From positions 5,434,201 through 5,498,200 of the forward strand of contig NC_133913.1 of NCBI RefSeq assembly GCF_964199755.1: a stretch of 64,000 nucleotides of DNA, read 5' to 3'. Shown here piece after piece: positions 12,001 to 33,900 of the stretch. Position 1 is the stretch's first letter, and every line of letters begins with the position of its first letter. This DNA comes from Larus michahellis (lineage: Eukaryota; Chordata; Aves; Charadriiformes; Laridae). A program made the position numbers and the translations under genes. A model generated the notes under the pieces. That model did no database searches. It worked only from the letters and a program-made list of their open reading frames with translations, and had not been told where the DNA came from.

Positions 12001-13115
12001 GTCCTTTGGAGGGACCAGGGTTGGGGGGGGGGCGGGGGGGCTGTACTGGGGCACGAGTGGTTGGGAATGGGATGGGGGGGGGGGGTTGGGGGCAGAGCGT
12101 GACAGTGGCGTGTCACCCGTAGGGGACAAATAGGGCTTGGGGGGGTGGCATCAGGGACCTGGGACACCCCAATCTCCAGGACTCTGTCCCCCCCGACACG
12201 CCCCCATGCGGACTCTGGGGGCGCCTTGGGACACCCCCATCTCCATCACTCCGCCCCCCCCACCGTGGGGACTCTGGGGGCACCCCCATCTCCATCACTC
12301 TGCCCCCCCCCCGCCATGGGGGCTCTGGGGGCACCCCCATCTCTATCACTCTGCCCCCCACCATGGGGTCTCTGGGGGCACCCCCATCTCCATCACTCTG
12401 CCCCCCCCCCACCCTCCATGGGGACTCTGGGGGCACCTTGGGGGGCAGGGTGAGGACCGTGGGGGGGGGGGGGGCTGCTGAGTGTGCGAATGGCGGGGGG
12501 GGGGTACACGGCGTGGCGGGGGGGGGTGGTGGGGGGGGTCAGGATGGCACCCGGACGCCTGTCCCCTCCTCATTGAGCCCATCCTGTCGTGTGTCCCCCC
12601 CCCCGCAGGCCGTCTGCTGCAGGGACCACCAGCACTGCTGCCCCCGGGGCTACACCTGCAACGTGGCCGCCCAGAGCTGCGAGAAGCTGCTGGCACCCAC
12701 CCCCCTGCTGCCGGCACCCGCCCCCCCCCTCCGCCTACCCGCCCCCCCCCACCACCCACCCAACCCCCCCCCAGCCCTCCTGCGGGCTACCAGCACCCAG
12801 CCGGGGGCCACCGTCCCCTGCGACGCTGCCAACTCCTGCCGCCTTGGCCAACGGTGCTGCCGGAGCCGGGGGGGCTCCTGGGGGTGCTGCCCCTTCACCC
12901 AGGTTAGTGGGGGGGGGGGGGGGGGGGGCGGGCTGTGTGGCATCACCCCCAATGCCTTAACCCCCCCCCCCCCCCCCCAAATCATGTCTCCGCAGGGCTC
13001 CTGCTGCTCCGACGGCCGGCACTGCTGCCCCGGGGGGTCCCGCTGCAGCCGGGGGGGCCAGGGGTGCAGCCCCCAGCGCTGGGACCTGCCCGCGCCCCGT
13101 CGGGTGCTGCTTTGA
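1..13115 (+). CDS. GRN: Progranulin (granulin precursor), 5' end missing, expanded granulin array
   Basis: Secreted cysteine-rich growth factor and lysosomal precursor that is cut into granulins. Coding exons read from splice sites and phase: 1-93 (partial; acceptor possibly at 15), 221-305, 408-511, 600-741, 847-953, 2224-2329, 2438-2535, 3244-3492, 4724-4972, 6106-6354, 7586-7834, 8968-9216, 10450-10698, 11738-11986, 12609-12902, 12996-13115 (TGA). All phases agree, giving about 963 residues in the window against 593 for whole human progranulin. Modules show the family pattern of paired cysteines (CC..CC..CC..CC with HCCP). Exon order matches human granulins G, F, B, then A/C-like, then the last two. 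About twelve granulins are encoded, some incomplete at the 5' edge. Signal peptide and paragranulin lie upstream of the window. The family call is secure. The copy number depends on the assembly of the seven-fold exon array. Confidence 0.93.
1060..2150. repeat. GC-rich minisatellite in a GRN intron
   Basis: Tandem copies of an 11-15-bp C-rich unit built on CACCCCGTGCCAGG fill most of the intron 954-2223. Larger blocks of roughly 110-210 bp recur, marked by CCTGGATTAGGCACC near 1388, 1543, 1671, 1887 and 1998. Open frames run through it on both strands but are low-complexity shadows with no coding character. Confidence 0.9.
2536..3243 (+). other. GRN intron homologous to the repeated introns
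   Basis: This 708-bp intron shares its start (GTTTGGGGGGGCCC) and most of its body, including the segment ending GGTGACTTGCTCTGATCC, with the introns of the seven-copy array. It lacks about 520 bp present in them, including most 96-bp sub-repeats. It is probably the single-copy relative from which the repeated unit grew. Confidence 0.7.
3244..11986 (+). repeat. GRN: Seven-copy tandem array of a 249-bp granulin exon
   Basis: Seven 83-codon exons start at 3244, 4724, 6106, 7586, 8968, 10450 and 11738, spaced 1480, 1382, 1480, 1382, 1482 and 1288 bp. Each encodes the second half of one granulin ([17 protein letters not shown]), a linker of about 28 residues, and the first half of the next ([16 protein letters not shown]). 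Duplication therefore yields whole granulins, and every exon is phase 0-0. Two types alternate: CQLSSGAWG in copies 1, 3, 5, 6 and CQLSLGTWG in copies 2, 4, 7. The pair repeats with a 2,862-bp period. The intron at 2536-3243 is a shorter relative, which suggests where the array began. An assembly expansion cannot be excluded from one sequence. Confidence 0.9.
4010..4320. repeat. 96-bp intronic sub-repeat (recurs in each array unit)
   Basis: A unit of about 96 bp, recognisable by ACAATGCCAGACGTCCCC and GGTGAGGAAGGTCTCC, is repeated head to tail about four times here. Equivalent blocks are near 5490-5700, 6872-7182, 8350-8560, 9734-10044 and 11218-11340. The number of sub-repeats (four, three or two) largely explains the 1480/1382/1288-bp spacing of the duplicated granulin exons. 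Confidence 0.85.
12130..12450. repeat. Minisatellite of about 50 bp in a GRN intron
   Basis: About five imperfect copies of a unit of about 50 bp containing GGGACTCTGGGGGCACC and CCCCATCTCCATCACTCTG lie in the intron 11987-12608, between the last repeated granulin exon and the penultimate coding exon. Confidence 0.85.
12609..13115 (+). CDS. GRN: Last two GRN coding exons (C-terminal granulins)
   Basis: Exon 12609-12902 completes the penultimate granulin ([17 protein letters not shown], like the human exon AVCCEDRQHCCPAGYTC). It then runs through a proline-rich linker of about 45 residues encoded by C-runs and starts the last granulin ([18 protein letters not shown]). Exon 12996-13115 finishes it ([17 protein letters not shown]) and ends in a short tail, PRRVLL, before TGA at 13113-13115. 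The human tail DPALRQLL, which binds sortilin, ends QLL. Here the end is VLL, so a similar LL-type terminus is kept. Sortilin binding is inferred, not shown. Confidence 0.9.
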   Translation, partial: AVCCRDHQHCCPRGYTCNVAAQSCEKLLAPTPLLPAPAPPLRLPAPPHHPPNPPPALLRATSTQPGATVPCDAANSCRLGQRCCRSRGGSWGCCPFTQVSGGGGGGGGLCGITPNALTPPPPPQIMSPQGSCCSDGRHCCPGGSRCSRGGQGCSPQRWDLPAPRRVLL

Positions 13116-13179
13116 GCGCCATGGGGACACCCCCCCCCCCCCCAACACACAAACACCCCCCCCCGGGTGCCACCACCCC

Positions 13180-13185
13180 AATAAA
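13180..13185 (+). terminator. GRN: GRN polyadenylation signal
   Basis: AATAAA lies 65 bp after the GRN stop codon, giving a very short 3' UTR of roughly 80-90 bp. It faces the FAM171A2 poly(A) signal on the other strand. Confidence 0.8.
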
Positions 13186-13312
13186 AGGGTTCTAGGACAA
13201 ACACACACACCCCCTCCCCCCGCCGTCCCCTGGCTCCTTTTTGGGGGGGGGGGGGGGGGGGAAACTGAGGCAAGAAGCAGAGACAGGGGGTTTTTTTTTT
13301 CGGTTTTTTTTT

Positions 13313-13318
13313 TTTATT
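13313..13318 (-). terminator. FAM171A2: FAM171A2 polyadenylation signal
   Basis: AATAAA on the minus strand (TTTATT on plus), inside a T-rich stretch. It is the only good candidate downstream of the FAM171A2 stop before GRN, and implies a 3' UTR of about 2.1 kb. Confidence 0.6.
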
Positions 13319-14044
13319 TTAATATATTAATGCCATCTAAGGAACGGGCAGGGACGCGCAGGGCGGGGGGTGGGGGGGGGGTCCCTGCCCAGTCCGGCCA
13401 GGGGCAGGCGGTGCCTGAAGCGGGGGGGGGAGTCCCCATGTTCCCCCCCCCCCGCACACACACACACCCCGCCAACCCGGACCCCGCTGTCCCCTCTTTG
13501 TCCTCGCCACGTAGAAAACGTTTAGAAACACGATTAAAATCCAAAGCCAAGGCGGGGGGGGGACACGAGGTTGAGGGGGGGGACACACACAGGCAACAGG
13601 GTCCCCCCCACTGCTCCTATGGCAGCTTGGAGGCACCGCTGGCCCGGGGGGCACTGCCGGCCCCCCCTGTCCTGCAGGGACACAAGAGGGGATGTGCCTC
13701 AGGACTTTGCGGGGCGGGGGGGGGGGCACGGGGGTGACATGCAGTTCTCATTCCCGCCCGCTCCCCCCCCCCAAAAAAAAGATGGGGAGGTGAATGGCAA
13801 TGGCATGGGGGGGGGGACAGGGCAGCAGGACCCCATGCGACAGAGCCTGGTGGCACAGGGAGGGGGGGACACACACGATACCCGGGGGGGGGCGGGGGGG
13901 GCTCCCAACCACATGGGGACAAAGGTGACCTGGGGCTTGTCCCTCTGCCCCCTCCCATGGCAAGGCACAGCGTGGGGGGTGGGATGGGGGGGGGGAGTGG
14001 GGCTGGCTGGGGGGGACACAGGGACGAGGGCTGGGGCAGGGTGG

Positions 14045-15300
14045 GGTGAGAGGCATAGGATGGGATGGGATGGGACAGGACAGTGATGGGATGGGATGGG
14101 ATGGGGTGGGATGGGATGGTGGCAGGATGGGGATTGGGATGGGATGGGATGGTGGCAGGATGGGAATGGGGATGGGATGGGTATGAGTTGGGATGGGGAT
14201 GGCAATGGGATGGGATGAGACAGGACAGTGGTGGGATGGGATGGGATGGGATGGGATGGGATGGGATGGGATGGGATGGTGGCAGGATGGGCCAGTGGTG
14301 GGGTGGGATGGGACGGGACGGGATGGGATGGTGGCAGGATGGGCCAGTGGTGGAAGAAGACCATGGCAGGACAGGGACTGTGGTGGGATGGGATAGTGAC
14401 TGGATGGGATGATGGTGGGATGGGCCAGTGGTGGGAGAAGACCATGGCAGGACAGGGGGGATGGGATGGGATGGGATGGGATGGGATGGGATGGGATGGT
14501 GGCAGGATGGGCCAGTGGTGGGAGAAGACCATGGCAGGAAGGGGGACAGTGGTGGGGTGGGATGGGATGGTGGCTGAATGGGATGGTGGTGGGATGATGA
14601 TGATGGTGTGATAGGACAGGATGGCATCAGGCTGGGGTGGTGGTGGTGGGGTGGGATGCCAGTGGTGGGATAAGATATGGTTGGATGGGATGGTGGTGGG
14701 ATGGGATGGTGGTGGGGTGACAGTGGTGGGATGGGATGGGATGTGATGGCCGTGGGATGGGACGATGGCTGGATGGGATGGCCATGGGATGGGACAGCGG
14801 TGGGATGGGGTGGTGGTGGGGTGGGATGAGATGATGGCTGGATGGGATGGTGTGGTGGGACAGCGGTGGGATGGAATGACAATGGTGGGATGGTGTGGTG
14901 TGGTGGTGGGAAGGGATGATGATGGTGGGATGGGATGATGATGGTGAGATGGGATGGTGGTGGGATGGGATGATGATGGTGAGACGGAATGACGATGGTG
15001 GGATGGGATGACGGTGGTGGGATGGGGTGGTGTGGTGGTGGGATGGGATGACGATGGTGAGATGGGATGACGATGGTGGGATGGGATGACGATGGTGGGA
15101 TGGGATGGTGGTGGTGGGATGGGATGGGGATGGTGAGATGGGATGACGTGGTGGGATGGGATGGTGGCTGGCTGGGATATGGGATGGCGGTGAGATGGGA
15201 CAGTGATGGGACAGGACGGTGGCAGGAGGATGGTGGTGGGCTGGGACAGTGGTGGGCTGGGCTGGTGTGGTGGGATGGGATGGGATGGTGGTGGGACGAG
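14045..15300. repeat. Pentamer-based (GGGAT)n satellite
   Basis: About 1.25 kb of GATGGGATGG-type repeats interspersed with GGTGG and TGATGATGG variants. A longer block ending in GAAGACCATGGCAGG recurs near 14355, 14435 and 14525. It lies inside the predicted FAM171A2 3' UTR, where the transcript would carry CCCAU repeats. The plus strand is rich in GGG runs able to form G-quadruplexes. Confidence 0.9.
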
Positions 15301-15408
15301 GTGACAACAGCAGGGTACCCCCCCCCATCCCACCCTCCCCCCACTCCCCCGGGGTCCCCCATCTCCCCCCTGCCCCCCCAAAGGGCTAAAGGACCCCCCC
15401 ACCATCAC

Positions 15409-27122
<11,714 letters not shown>

Positions 27123-27329
27123 GGTGGCTCCGCGCCGTTACCCCGCCATGCCCCGGCCCGCCCGGCCCGGCCCGCTCCGCCCGCCGCCACCGCCGCCGCG
27201 GGGACCGGGCTCCACCTGCCGGAGCCGCCGGGCACGGCCGCCCGCCCCGCCCCGGCACCGGCCCCCACCCCCGGCACCGCCCCGCAACCCCCGACCCACC
27301 CCCGGCACCGGCACCGACATCCCGGCACT

Positions 27330-30070
27330 GACCTCGGAACCGTATCGGCATCCCGGCACCCACCCGGGTACCAGCATCGGCCCCCCCCGGTACCGGCACC
27401 GGCATCCCGGGACCGACCCCCGGTACCATATCGGCATCCCGGCACTGACCCGGGTACCGGCACCGACCCTGGTACTGCACCGGCATCCCAGGACCCACCC
27501 CCGGGACCATATCGGCACTCCGGTACCGACCCCGGTACCGGCACCGACCCTGATACTGTACCGGCATCCCGGGTCGGACCTTGGTACCGGCACCGGCATC
27601 CCAGGACTCACCCCCAGTACCATATCAGCATTCCAACACTGACCCCAGTACCAGCACTGGCATCCCAGGACTGACCCCGGTACCGGCACTCGGTACCGGC
27701 ACCCCGGGACTGTCCCCCGGTACCATATTGGCATCCCAGCACCGACCCCAGTACCGGCACTGGCATCCTGGCACTGACCCCGGTACCGTATTGGCATCCC
27801 GGCACTGACCCCGGCACTCGGTACCAGCATCCCAGCACTGACCCAGGTACCATATCGGTATCCTGGCACTGACCCGGTACCGGCACTGCTCCTGCTACCG
27901 CACCGGCATCCCAGGACCCACCCCCGGTACCACATCGGCATCCCGGCACTGACCCGGGTACTGTATTCGCATCCCGGCACTGACCCCAGTACCAACACCA
28001 GCATCCCCGGACCCACCCCCGGGACCATATCAGCACTCTGGTACCGACCCCGGTACTGGCACTGATCGTGATACCGCACCTGCATCCCCGGTCTGACCTT
28101 GGTACCGTCACCGGCATCCCAGGACTCACCCCCAGTACCATATCAGCATTCCAACACTGACCCCAGTACCAGCACTGGCATCCCAGGACTGATCCCAGTA
28201 CCGGCACTCGGTACCGGCACCCCGGGACTGTCCCCCGGTACCATATTGGCATCCCGGCACTGACCCGGGTACCATATCCTGGCACTGACCCCGGTACCGG
28301 CACTGCCCCTGGTACCGCACCAGCATCCTGGGACCCACCCCCAGGCCCACATCGGCATCCCAGCACTGACCCGGGTACCGTATTCACATCCCGGCACTGA
28401 CCCCAGTACCAACACCAGCATCCCAGGACCCACCCCCGGTACCATATCGGCACTCCGGCACTGACCCCGGTACCGGCACAAACCCTGATACTGCACCGAC
28501 ATCCCGGGTCTGATGGTACCGGCACCAGCATCCTAGGACACCCCCCTCCGGTACCATATCGGCATCCCGGGATCCACTCCCGATACCACACGGCATCCCA
28601 GGACCCACCCCCGGTACCATACTGGCATCCTGGCACTTACCCCGGCACCGGCACCGACCCTGATACCGCACCAGCGTCCCAGCACTGACCCCAGCACCGG
28701 CATCCCGGGACCCACCCCCGGTACCATATCGATATTCCAGCACTGACCCCGGTACTGGCACCGGCATCCCGGGACCGCACCAGCATCCCAGGACCCACGC
28801 CCGGTACCACACTGGCATCCCAGCACTGACCCCAGTACCGGCACCGACCCGGGCACCAGTACCGGCATCCCGGCACCCACCCCTGGTACCATATCGGCAT
28901 TCCAGCACTGACCCCGGTCCCGGCACTGGCATCCCAGGACTGTCCCCGGGACTGGCACTCGGTATCAGCACCCCGGCATTGACCCCAGTACCACATTGGC
29001 ATCCCAGGACTTACCCCGGTACCATATTGGCATCCCAGCACCAACCCCAGTACTGGCACTGGCATCCTGGCACTGACCCCGGTACCATATTGGCATCCTG
29101 GCACTGACCCCGGTACCGTATTGGCACCCCAGCACTGACCCCGGTACCAGCACCGACCCTGGTACCACACTGGTATCCCACGACTAACCCCAGTTCCAGC
29201 ACCCACCCCCCTGTACCGACACCGGATCCCGGGACTAACGCCGATATCGGCACCGGCATCCCATGACCCACCCCCAGTACCATGTCGGCATCTTGGCACC
29301 GACCCCGGTACCGGCACCCGCTGCCCTGTACCAGCACCGGCATCCGGGCACCGACCCCAAGGCCAGAACCAACCCCCTGTAGCCATCCCCAGTACCGCCC
29401 TGAGCCTCGGGACTGGGACCCAGCACCACACCGGCATCCCGGCACTGATCCCGGCACCGACCCCTCCCTACAGGCACTGACATCCCAGGCCTGACCCCGA
29501 GACCAGAACCGACCCCCTGTAGCCACCCCCGGTACCGCCCCGAGCCTCGGGACTGGGATTCGGTCCCGCACCAGCATCCCAGCACTGAAACTGGTACCAG
29601 CACTGACCTCTGGACCCACTCCCAGTACCACCCTGACCCCCGGTACTGGGACTTGGTACTGGCACTGGCATCCTGGCACTGACCCCAGTACCGGCACCGA
29701 CCCTGATACTGCACCAGTATCCCGGGACTAACTGCGGCACTGGCACTGGCATCCCAGGACCCACTCCCAGTACCAGCACCCGCTCCCAGTACCGCCTCGA
29801 GCCCCCATATCGGCCCCCAGTACCGCACTGGCATCCCGGGACTTACCCAAGTACCGCACTAACCCACCCGTACCAGCACCGGCATCCCGGCACTGACCCC
29901 AGTACCGGCACCAACATACTGGGATGATCCCAGTACTGACCTTCACTCCCCTGTACCAGCACTGGCCCCCAGTACCGGCTCCCAGTGCCATACTGGTATC
30001 CCAGCACTGACCCTGGTACCGGTCCCGGCACCCTCTCCCAGTACCGGCACCGACATACTGGGATGACCCC
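27330..30070. repeat. GGTACC-rich satellite between FAM171A2 and ITGA2B
   Basis: About 2.7 kb of units of about 17 and 34 bp alternating GGTACCGGCACCGAC-like and GGCATCCCGGGACC-like text. The palindrome GGTACC recurs dozens of times. A block starting GTACCATATCAGCATTCC occurs at 27618 and again at 28137, about 520 bp apart, with near-identical flanks, so a higher-order repeat exists. No gene was recognised. Confidence 0.9.
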
Positions 30071-30239
30071 AGTACCGGCCCCTCCTGCCTCAGCCCCCCA
30101 GCACCCACAGGGGGCCCTGGGCACCCCACAAGGCACGTGGGGGTCCCCAAAAGGCCCCCCCTCTCCCTGTTCACCCCTGCATGTGTCCTGTCCCCTGGGG
30201 GGGGGACACACACACCCCCCACGTCACCCCATGGCACAC

Positions 30240-30485
30240 GCCGGGTGCCAGGCAGAGATTTATTGTCAGGGGGCAGCGGTGGGGTGCTGGGTCCTGTGGG
30301 CACCCAGGGGGGCTGGGGACATGGGGACGGGGGGGGGTGCCCCATGGGAACCTGGGGGTGCTGGGGACATCGGGGCTGGGACAGGGTGGTGTCCCCCACG
30401 GGAACCCGGGGGTGCTGGGGCCGTGGGGCTGGGACAGGGGACATGCTGTGGGGGCGGGGGGGCAGGGGGACCCCAGGGGACCCCT
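30240..30485 (-). other. ITGA2B: ITGA2B 3' UTR with poly(A) signal
   Basis: A short 3' UTR. Minus-strand AATAAA (plus TTTATT at 30259-30264) lies about 225 bp after the stop codon. Confidence 0.7.
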
Positions 30486-30938
30486 CTAGCCCTGGGCACC
30501 CCCCGGCTCCGGCGCCTGGCTGGGTGCCAGCTCCTGCGTGTCCTCCTCGGAGGGTGGCCGCGTCCTCTTGAAGAAACCCGTCTGGAAGAGGGACACGGTG
30601 ACAGCCCGGCCCGAGGGGAACCCCGCGCCATCGGTCCTGGGGGACCCCATGGCACCACCCCCGGTGCTGCCCCCCACCCCCAACCCTGTGCCCGCTGCCC
30701 CCACCCCCAGGGCTGGGTTCCCCATTTCATGGGTCCCTCCAGTGCCATCAAGGTCCCACCCCCATGGCGGGGTGTCACCGATGTCCCCAGTGTCGTCCCC
30801 CCCCCGCCCACTCACCTTCCACATGAGGAGAATGAGGAGGGTGAGGAGCAGGAGCCCGGCGAGGACCCCCAGCACCACCCACCACACCGGCACGGCCCCC
30901 TCGCCCCCGGGGCTGGCGCGCACCACCTCGGTGACAGC
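30486..30938 (-). CDS. ITGA2B: ITGA2B transmembrane and cytoplasmic exons
   Basis: Exon 30816-30938 encodes [20 protein letters not shown] plus LMWK. Exon 30486-30581 encodes T, the integrin GFFKR clasp, then [16 protein letters not shown] and a Pro/Gly-rich end to TAG at 30486. The human tail is [20 protein letters not shown], so the conserved part is kept and the acidic end is replaced by a longer neutral extension. Confidence 0.9.
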   Translation of the reverse strand, partial: AVTEVVRASPGGEGAVPVWWVVLGVLAGLLLLTLLILLMWKVSGRGGDDTGDIGDTPPWGWDLDGTGGTHEMGNPALGVGAAGTGLGVGGSTGGGAMGSPRTDGAGFPSGRAVTVSLFQTGFFKRTRPPSEEDTQELAPSQAPEPGGAQG

Positions 30939-33900
30939 CTGCGGAGGGACGAGTGGGTGACACCGCCGCCACCACAGCCTGTCCCCGCGTCCCCCCGTGC
31001 CAGCCATACCGTGGCCTCCCCGGCGGGCAGGACGCGGGGCCGGACGCGGTAGGGCATGGCCGAGGTGTTGAACCAGGCTCGCGACTGGATGAGGAACTGC
31101 TTCAGGAGGTGCTCCCGCTGGGGACAGACATGGGGACAAGTTGGGGACACACGGGGACACATGGGGATGTGGCATCGGGGGTGCTGGCAGCCAACGGGGC
31201 ACCCACGACCCTGCACCCGGCGTCCCCAGCGCTGCTCTCTGCGGGAGTGCTGGACGGGCCACGGCGGGGACACCCAGGGGACCCGGTGCCACCCTGTCCC
31301 CAAGAGGGGACGGTACCTGCTGCAGGGTGTCCATCCAGAGCAGGGCGCGGACGCTCACCAGCGCCCGCTGCTCCTTGGCCAGGCTGGGCACGCGGCAGGC
31401 GATGCCCACGCAGGTGGCGTTGCTGCAGTCCTGCGGGACGCACGCGGCCGGCGTCACCCTCACCCCCACCCTGACCCCCCACCCCACCCGATGGCGACAC
31501 CCCATTGCAGGCACCTCCGCCCCGGTGACAGGCAGGGTGGCCCCTGGGGGGCGGCGTGCCACTTTGGGGTCCCCGTGGCTCCCGGGACCCCCCGACCTGC
31601 ACCCCAAACCCTGTGCCAGGCCGAGAGGTCACCCCCTCCCCGTGCCCCCCGCACCCGTCACGGGCCGCAGGTCCCCGGGGGGCACCCGCTCACCACGGGG
31701 ACAGGGTCCTCCAGCCCAGCACCCGATGGCTCCTCCGCGTCCCGGCGCTCCCGCTGGTGGGTGCCGTTGCGGGGTGCTGCGCCCGTGGGCCGGGGGATCT
31801 CCAGCTGGAAGGAGATAAAGGAGGGGTGGGGGGGGGACACGGACACACAGACACACCACTTTGACACCCCCCCCCTCCCACCGGCCAGCACCCAGCGGGT
31901 GGGCGCGGGTGCCCAGGCAGCACCCTACCTGCTCGGCGTTGAGGCCGGGGGGGTGGGCGCAGCTCATGCCCCCCTCGGTGCCCAGCTCCAGCAGGTAGAG
32001 CAGGACGCGGCCACCCAGCCGGCTGGGGACGGCCAGGCGCAGGGTGACGTCGCTGACGGTGCTGGGACCCTTGTTGTGGAGCTGGGGGAGGAGGGGGAGG
32101 TGACACCGGGGGAGGGGACAGGCCTCCCCCCCACCCCTCACCCCCTCCCCGGGGCACCCATGGGCGCAGCGCCCTACCTGGTAGACGTGCTCCACCTTGA
32201 TGCCGTGGTCCTCCAGGCGCCGGCTGCCCTCCACCCTGTGCCAGCTGACGGGCAGCACCGTGGTGGCGGGCAGGGAGTTCCTGGCAGGAGAGGGGGGGTC
32301 AGTGTCCCGTCCCCCCCACCCAGGGCCACCCCGGTCCCCTCCCTCCCCCCGCAAGACCCTCACCCTCGCAGCTCCATCTCTGCCTGAGCCTCCACGGGCA
32401 CCGTCACCGTCACCGAGGCGTTGGCGGAGCTGGGGCTGTTCTTGCTGCGGGGAGACGGGCGGGGTGAGGGATGGCCACCGAGTTTGGGGACAAGCTGAGG
32501 CCACCAAGTCCCAAGCGACCGGATCCCAAGAGTTGGGCAGGGGGACAGGGGAGGTTGGCACGGTGTCACCTCTGCAGCTGGAGCTGGAAGGTGATGGCGT
32601 CACCCACGTCCTCCAGCCCAGACACGCTCAGCTCCATGGCCACAGAGATCTGGGGGGGGCAGCAGGAGGGTGGGTGACCCACCACCACCACCAGCCCTGA
32701 CACCAGGGTGATGGGCTCGGTGGGGGGACAACCCCCCACACCCCACCCCCTTACCCGGGCACCCGCTTTCATGGGGTTGCCCAACTCGCAGAGCACCACG
32801 TGGCTCCCGTTCTCCTTCTTGGGATTGCAGCTCAGCTTCTCCTGCCCCTACGGCGCGGGGACACGGGGAGGTGACACATCATGGACCCCAACGTGCACCA
32901 ACCGCCTCCAGGCACCCGCCTGGTGCAAACAGGGCGTGAGCCCCCCGACCCCAGGCACCCCCTGGCACCCATCACTACTGGGCACCCCCATGAAGGGTGA
33001 TGGCCACCAAGGGCAGAGCACGAGCACCTCCATCCCGGGCACCCCCTGGCACCTCTTGCCACCGGGGGACCCACACAGATGGTGGTGGCTACCAAAAGAA
33101 GAGCATGAGCCCCCCAACCCCGGGCACCCCCTGGCACCCATTGCCATGGGGCACCCATACGAAGAGCGGTGGCCACCAAGGGCAGGGCATGAGCACCCCT
33201 ATGCTGGGCTCCCATCACCACTGGGCACCCCCGTGAAGGATGATGGCCACCAAGGGCAAGGCATGAGCCCCCTGACCCCAGGTACCCCCTGGCACCCATC
33301 ACCATTGGACACCCACACAGAAGGGTGATGGCCACCAAGGGCAAGGCATGAGCCCCCTGACCCCAGGTACCCCCTGGCACCCACCACCCCTGGGCACTCA
33401 CACAGAAGGGTGATGCCCACCAAGGGTGCCTGGGCACCCCCTGGCACCCATCACCACTGGGCACCCACACAGAAGGGTGATGACGACCACCAAGGGGAGG
33501 GCGTGAGTCCCACCCATGCTGGGCACCCATTGCCACTGGGGCACCCACATGAAGGGTGATGGCCACCAAGGGCAGGGCGTGAGGACAGGGGAGTCACTGG
33601 ACTCCCCACCCCGGTCCCCTCCTGGCACCCATCACACCTGGGCACCCACCAAAAGCAGAGCATGAGCCCACTGACCCCGGTCACCCCCTGGCACCCATTG
33701 CCACTGGGGCAGCCAATGGAGGGCGATGGCCACCAAGGGCAGGGCACGGGCCCCCCCATGCTGGGCACCCATTGCCACTGGGACACCCACATGAAGGGTG
33801 ATGGCCACCAAGGGCAGGGTGTGACGGCCCCCACCCCGGGCACCCTCTGACACCCATCACCATTGGTCACCCACGCAAAGGGCGATGGCCACCAAGGAGA

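Larger units (their letters stand above)
13295..15408 (-). other. FAM171A2: FAM171A2 3' UTR
   Basis: The span from the FAM171A2 stop codon to its poly(A) signal. It contains no supported coding exon. Most of it is the pentamer-based array at 14045-15300. The rest (13320-14040) is C/G-rich with homopolymer runs. Confidence 0.6.

Noticed and set aside
14045-15300. Telomere-like G-rich repeat
   Set aside because: The unit is GGGAT/GGGATGG, not TTAGGG, and degenerate.
13617-15362. 581-codon minus-strand frame rich in SHPTTVPSHH
   Set aside because: Translation of the pentamer array in the FAM171A2 3' UTR. Pure low-complexity repeat.
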